DNA of 64,000 nt from an uncultured Bacteroidales bacterium (GTDB taxonomy: Bacteria; Bacteroidota; Bacteroidia; Bacteroidales; UBA932). Shown piece after piece: positions 60,513-64,000 of this stretch; position 1 is the first letter of the stretch; every line of letters begins with the position of its first letter. Below the pieces are notes generated by a model. It saw nothing but the letters and a program-made list of their open reading frames with translations, was not told where the DNA came from and searched no databases. Both the position numbers and the translations under genes were made by a program. The stretch lies in NCBI GenBank assembly GCA_947303465.1, contig CAMYYI010000001.1, forward strand, positions 121,643 to 185,642, read 5' to 3'.

Positions 60513-61865
60513 TTAACAGACTTTTCGCTTTCCGGTTACAACTTCTGTAATGAGAGATAGTTTGTATTCTTTTAGAAGGTCAATTTGGTGATTGGCCTTC
60601 GCAATTCTATCATCGTATTGGCCACACTCTTTATCAAGGAAAGCAACTATTTCTCGTTGTTCATCAAGAGGCGGAAGAACTATGGGTAAATGGCCGAGCA
60701 TTGTGCGACTGATTCGATGCATCGTAGCACCACGAGCAATAATATTTGCATGCTCTGTCAGCCTACCATTATTCATATAGTAACAGGCGAACTTACGATC
60801 GAGCACATTAGGGTTGGGCCTGAATATGACATTATCCACAGCCGTAACAATTCTAGACCCTAAATCGGGGACAATGCATGTGCGAGCAATGGGTTCGTTC
60901 AATCTGGAAATTAGGAGATCGCCCGGAAGAACATCAATGCAATCCAACTCTTTGAATTTCTCCTCCGTGATGTATCCTAATCCTTGTTCCTTGTAGAATC
61001 CAGGTCCTACATTACCAGTGGTTAAATATTTGATATTCCCATCGTAATCAATATCTTTACTCTCTATCCAGTCTCCGTCGATGAAGCAACAGCCTTTTGC
61101 ATTTGCCGTATACCTGAGAGGCATAACCTTCCAGTGTTTCGGTATATTCTCGAGCCAACTATGCTTGCTTGGAGCAGTTTCTACTCCACCGTTTAATCCT
61201 TGAAGAACCGCTTTCGTAAGAATTGAAAGACGGATTTCCTGGAGTAAGCTCACCCTCTTCTCCTCATTTGCAATCAGGTCATCAATCTTTTTGCATTCAA
61301 CGTCCAGATAATTAGCAATAGTTATTTGTTCGTTGTCAGATGGGATAGGAATAGGAAAGGTGCCCAACTTTGTAACAGTCACGCCTCCTATCATTCCCTG
61401 CAAGTTCTGTTTGAAATTCTCCCAGTACGAATTGGAACAAATGTAGTAGAACAGGAACTTGCCATTAATCTTAGGGACAAAACAACAAAGCTTATTAACG
61501 AAGTTCACTTCCCGATCCAGGATGCAACGCTTTTTTCCAGCGCTTCCACCTTCAATACAAAGCAGAGAAGATCCTGCAGGTGCCTTTGAAAAGGGCCTAC
61601 CGTTGGTATTCTTCTCCTTCTTGGGAATTCTCGTTCCATTCATATAATCCACGGAACAAGAGTCCTTATCAATGTCTTTTGAGGCGATATATGGAATTGT
61701 TTCATCGGACTCTGAAAAGTCGGAATAAGCATTTTTCTGCTCATCATTTAGGCTGTCGCCGTTGTATAATTTGGCAACATACTTAGTGCGCTTAACTTCC
61801 CAATGCTCCGGTATATCACCAATCCAGGAAAAGCCAGAATGTTTATATTTGGAATATCCTGCCAT
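60513..61865 (-). CDS. hsdS: type I restriction enzyme, specificity subunit
   Basis: 450 residues with the two-fold layout of HsdS. TRD1 starts at HSGFSWIGDIPEHWEVKRTK and ends in the central helical repeat (NYLDVECKKIDDLIANEEKR). TRD2 starts at HSWLENIPKHWKVMPLRYTA and ends in the C-terminal helical repeat (AFLDKECGQYDDRIAKANHQ). Each TRD reads half of a bipartite target. The gene is complete and sits 11 nt after the hsdM remnant. The target sequence cannot be predicted here. Confidence 0.93.
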   Translation of the reverse strand: MAGYSKYKHSGFSWIGDIPEHWEVKRTKYVAKLYNGDSLNDEQKNAYSDFSESDETIPYIASKDIDKDSCSVDYMNGTRIPKKEKNTNGRPFSKAPAGSSLLCIEGGSAGKKRCILDREVNFVNKLCCFVPKINGKFLFYYICSNSYWENFKQNLQGMIGGVTVTKLGTFPIPIPSDNEQITIANYLDVECKKIDDLIANEEKRVSLLQEIRLSILTKAVLQGLNGGVETAPSKHSWLENIPKHWKVMPLRYTANAKGCCFIDGDWIESKDIDYDGNIKYLTTGNVGPGFYKEQGLGYITEEKFKELDCIDVLPGDLLISRLNEPIARTCIVPDLGSRIVTAVDNVIFRPNPNVLDRKFACYYMNNGRLTEHANIIARGATMHRISRTMLGHLPIVLPPLDEQREIVAFLDKECGQYDDRIAKANHQIDLLKEYKLSLITEVVTGKRKVC

Positions 61866-61876
61866 AAATTCAGGCC

Positions 61877-63292
61877 TTAAAGATTCTTCATATCAATTTC
61901 AGACTGCTCGTCAAGATGCTTCAGTTCATCAAGGATAATTGAGCTGTCCCTCAATGGTTTATACTCATAGAAGAGTTTTGTAAAAGGGAACTCGCAGCCA
62001 ATCTTGTCTTTAGTGCGATCCATCCAGGCGTCCGGCACAAATGGTAGGACCTCCTCGGCGAAGTATTCGTCTATGTCCTTTTTGAAGGGGATGATTTCTG
62101 TATCGTTGAGGTCCGAATCAGCTTCGAATCCACTAGTAGATTTGTACGGGTTAGCCAAGATTTCAGGAGCATCCTCGTCCCTTTCCCCAAAAGTCGCACG
62201 AAGAAGCTTTACCTCTGTAGCAGTGACCTTTACTTTCTGATCTTTGAGGAACTTGAAAAAATCCGCATCGGCCCGTTTAGCGTCGATATCTTTCAAATCA
62301 GCCACTGTCTTGAGAATCTGATTCTTCGGCGCATCTGCGTTGAAATCCTCATCAGCAAGAAGTTTTTCATACTTCTCGGAGATGCCGCTAAACGACAGAC
62401 GCTTCGGGCGGAGGACGGTCACCTTGGTATACAGGAAATCATCGTAGTCAAGAAGCTTTGCGATTTCTTTATGAGGGAATGTCCCATCGTCCAGGTAGTC
62501 AATGGGAATGGAGAAATTGTCATACGTCTTGTATGCCAGCATGATGGCCTCAGCACCTATCTTACTGATTTCGTACCGTTTCTTTCCGAGGCTACGCTGA
62601 AGAGGTGTCGTGAAATAATCACATGTCGCGTCAATAAACAGGACCTTATGGTACCTGTCTGCAGGGCGCTTGTTGTCCAAGATCCAAAGATAGGAACTGA
62701 TGTCTGTCCCATAGAACAGATTCTTGGGAAGGGCCACGATGGCATCAAGGAGATTCCTGTCGAGAAGACTCTGGCGGATATTGCTCCAACCTCCGCCGGC
62801 ATCACCATTGAAAAGCGGGGAGCCATTAAGAACAATGCCAATACGGGAGCCCTGCCTATCATCCATCTTGCTGATCATATGCATCAGGAAGAGTAGAGAA
62901 CCGTCGTTCTTAGACGGAAGGCCAGCCTCGAATCTCCTGTTCGGGGCGTTGTCTTCTTCCACCTTCTTTTTCACATTCTCGTCCTTGCCCCAGTCCACAC
63001 CAAACGGCGGGAATCCTTCGTTTGCAGGTGGGTAATTTTTAGGAACAGCACATAATTGATTGAATAACAACTCTTTATATATATGCTCGCGCACAGTCTC
63101 TGAAAGGGAAGAATTACCCACATAATCCTCACGGTGAAAGGAAGGAAGATGTATAACATTCATTAAGAAGTGGGTAACACGCGACGCGGGGCCGGCGGCT
63201 CGCCGCCCTCCTTCGTGGCTCAAAACCTTCATTCGGAAATGGGTAATTTTCCGAGAAGGTGAGACATAGCGTGTGTTTCTCAAATCAATCAT
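61877..63292 (-). pseudogene. hsdM: type I methyltransferase subunit, 5' half lost (hsdM remnant)
   Basis: The frame is open for 471 codons, but HsdM-like sequence begins only at about residue 91 (near 63020). There a motif IV-like NEGFPPFGVDWGKDENV is followed by the normal HsdM C-terminal half (GSRIGIVLNGSPLFNGDAGG, IVALPKNLFYGTDISSYLWI, then the tail). The N-terminal helical domain and the SAM-binding GxG motif are missing, and the catalytic Asn of NPPF is replaced (GFPPF). Upstream codons are translated from degenerate repeats (RKITHFRMKVL, RVTHFLMNV). The protein should not methylate DNA, which would leave hsdR and hsdS without an active core. Confidence 0.75.
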
Positions 63293-63420
63293 TCCAAGGT
63301 GGGTAATTTTATATACATGCTCGTGCTGCTAACGTGGAATAATTCTATTACAAATAGTCGGCTCGGCGGCCCTGTTGCCTAAATAGTAACTCAAAACCAT
63401 TATTTAAAAGTGGGTAATAA
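63020..63420. repeat. cluster of degenerate repeats with GTGGGTAA core
   Basis: Copies of [AG]TGGGTAA lie at about 63028, 63170, 63239, 63299 and 63410, and one inverted copy (TTACCCAC) at 63114. Most are preceded by CATTnnnAA. Between them are CTCAAAACC (63220, 63391), GC-rich palindromic stretches (GGCGGCTCGCCGCC at 63193; GGCGGCC at 63365) and CGAGCA-like TATATA tracts. Spacing is irregular (about 60-140 bp), so this is not CRISPR. The cluster abuts the truncated end of hsdM. 63421-63660 is AT-rich, with another hairpin (GGGAGG...CCTCCC at 63509-63541) and no gene. Confidence 0.65.
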
Positions 63421-63687
63421 TACACTGAACATATTTAAAATATTCAGGGTAAATAAAATTTCTGGTTGGATTTCTCTCTAAAAGGATAGATTTCCCACCT
63501 CGGTGAAAGGGAGGATGTGGTTGGAAAGGCCGCACCCTCCCTTTGCTGTTGGTCAAAATCTTTGGTTGGAAATAATGTGGAAGTTATATACCTTAAAGCC
63601 ACGAAAAACCAAGGTCTTTTACAAATATAATTACCTGAAAATCAACAAGTTAAGACAATATTTTTAATTTTTGTCATGTACTAAAAG

Positions 63688-63716
63688 TTGTTTTTTAAAA
63701 TAATTCAGTAAATTTG
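63688..63716 (+). promoter_or_regulatory. promoter of the terminal short-peptide gene
   Basis: -33 TTG at 63688-63690 and -7 TAAATTTG at 63709-63716 are separated by 18 bp. Transcription would start near 63721, leaving a leader of about 197 nt before the ATG at 63918. Confidence 0.65.
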
Positions 63717-63735
63717 TATTCTGGATAAAGCGTTC

Positions 63736-63894
63736 ATGGTGACGGCTTTCACATCATATCTCATGTTTGCAGATACTCTTCCGGTATTCAGGGGGGGGTA
63801 TTATAGCCTTGTAATCAATCGTTTAACGGAACAGAGTGGCGGACTTCGAAAGAAGTGCCGAAGTTTTTTTATGCGTCAAAATGTCCTTTTTTAA
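63736..63894 (+). CDS. 52-codon upstream frame in the leader (possible leader peptide)
   Basis: ATG at 63736, stop TAA at 63892-63894. It begins about 15 nt after the predicted transcription start and ends 23 nt before the next ATG. The sequence (MVTAFTSYLMFADTLPVFRG, then Arg/Lys-rich and QNVLF at the end) has no recognised family. The G8 tract at 63791-63798 lies inside it and encodes Arg-Gly-Gly, so a change in tract length would shift the frame. Its 3' part overlaps an attenuator-like hairpin. It may be a leader peptide or chance. Confidence 0.35.
   Translation: MVTAFTSYLMFADTLPVFRGGYYSLVINRLTEQSGGLRKKCRSFFMRQNVLF
63791..63798. repeat. G8 homopolymer tract
   Basis: Same context (CA-G8-TA) as the tract at 5563-5570; here it is in a predicted mRNA leader and inside a short upstream frame. 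Confidence 0.85.
63843..63870 (+). terminator. attenuator-like terminator hairpin in the leader
   Basis: ACTTCG (63843-63848) pairs with CGAAGT (63859-63864), followed by a run of T to 63870. An alternative stem, GGC and ACTTC with GAAGTGCC (63838-63858), would exclude it. The hairpin lies between the promoter and the ATG at 63918, as in transcription attenuation. Confidence 0.5.
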
Positions 63895-63917
63895 TTAACA
63901 CTTAAAATCTTACAAAC

Positions 63918-64000
63918 ATGGAAGTAGAAAAGAATCTGGAAGAAAAAAAGAATCTGGAAGGAAAAAAGAAATTCGAGAAACCTGAACTGCAGGTGGTAGA
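63918..64000 (+). CDS. short Bacteroidales peptide gene, 3' end outside window
   Basis: ATG at 63918, 27 codons read to the window edge. It starts MEVEKNLEEKKNLEGKKKFE and continues KPELQVV. The N-terminus contains a near-tandem KKNLE(E/G)KK repeat. The [YF]xKPELxVV motif is the usual opening of a large group of short, unannotated Bacteroidales proteins that end in an ITTSGD-like tail. No function is known to me. The long leader with attenuator-like features suggests regulated expression. Confidence 0.5.
   Translation, partial: MEVEKNLEEKKNLEGKKKFEKPELQVV

Noticed and set aside
63020..63420. Possible CRISPR array
   Set aside because: The repeats are short and degenerate, spacing varies from about 60 to 140 bp, one copy is inverted, and no cas genes are nearby.

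Overview
The window looks like chromosome of an anaerobic member of the order Bacteroidales. The evidence is the many TAnnTTTG -7 boxes in front of genes, the near absence of Shine-Dalgarno sites, a fimbrillin (type V pilus) locus with DUF3575 and DUF5119 partners, a membrane-anchored AraC-type regulator, and coding DNA of moderate GC set between very AT-rich spacers. The family or genus cannot be fixed from the sequence alone.

Layout. 1-894 (minus) is the 5' part of a lipoprotein operon led by a 47-residue peptide gene. 961-4066 (plus) is an operon of a small exported protein, pheS, murQ and a MurK/NagK-like sugar kinase, so muramic acid recycling is linked to a tRNA synthetase. 4055-5395 (minus) is an AraC-type regulator that diverges from a pilus operon at about 5769-24075. 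That operon has a DUF3575 protein, a DUF5119 lipoprotein, nine consecutive fimbrillin-like lipoproteins and a 1165-residue tip-like protein. The shared intergenic region holds an 18-bp tandem repeat, a G8 tract and a clear promoter. 24105-43533 is mostly housekeeping: a TapB-like protein, U32 peptidase, TPR protein, aspA, an M16-like protein, DUF3109, a zinc dehydrogenase, a MATE pump, lrp, topA, PBP1A, ddl, prmC and a lipoprotein. 43758-50624 holds ispD, the cell-shape operon mreB-mreC-mreD-PBP2-rodA and a HAD phosphatase.

The most striking feature is at 50677-51487. A tRNA-Leu(UAA) gene is split in its anticodon by a 726-nt group I intron whose core resembles the cyanobacterial tRNA-Leu intron, and the intron carries an HNH homing-endonuclease gene whose last codons run into the ribozyme core. 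Just downstream, on the opposite strand, is a defence island (51562-63292): a type II-short CBASS operon (HNH-SAVED effector Cap5, CD-NTase, E2-like conjugating protein), RmuC, an ASCH-domain protein and a type I restriction locus (hsdR, hsdS and a truncated hsdM). The hsdM 5' half is replaced by a cluster of short degenerate repeats (63020-63420).

The window ends with a promoter, a leader containing a 52-codon upstream frame, a second G8 tract and an attenuator-like hairpin, then the first codons of another short Bacteroidales peptide gene. No rRNA, CRISPR array or intact insertion sequence was seen. Start codons were chosen by family fit and by the position of -7 boxes; several differ from the longest open frame.
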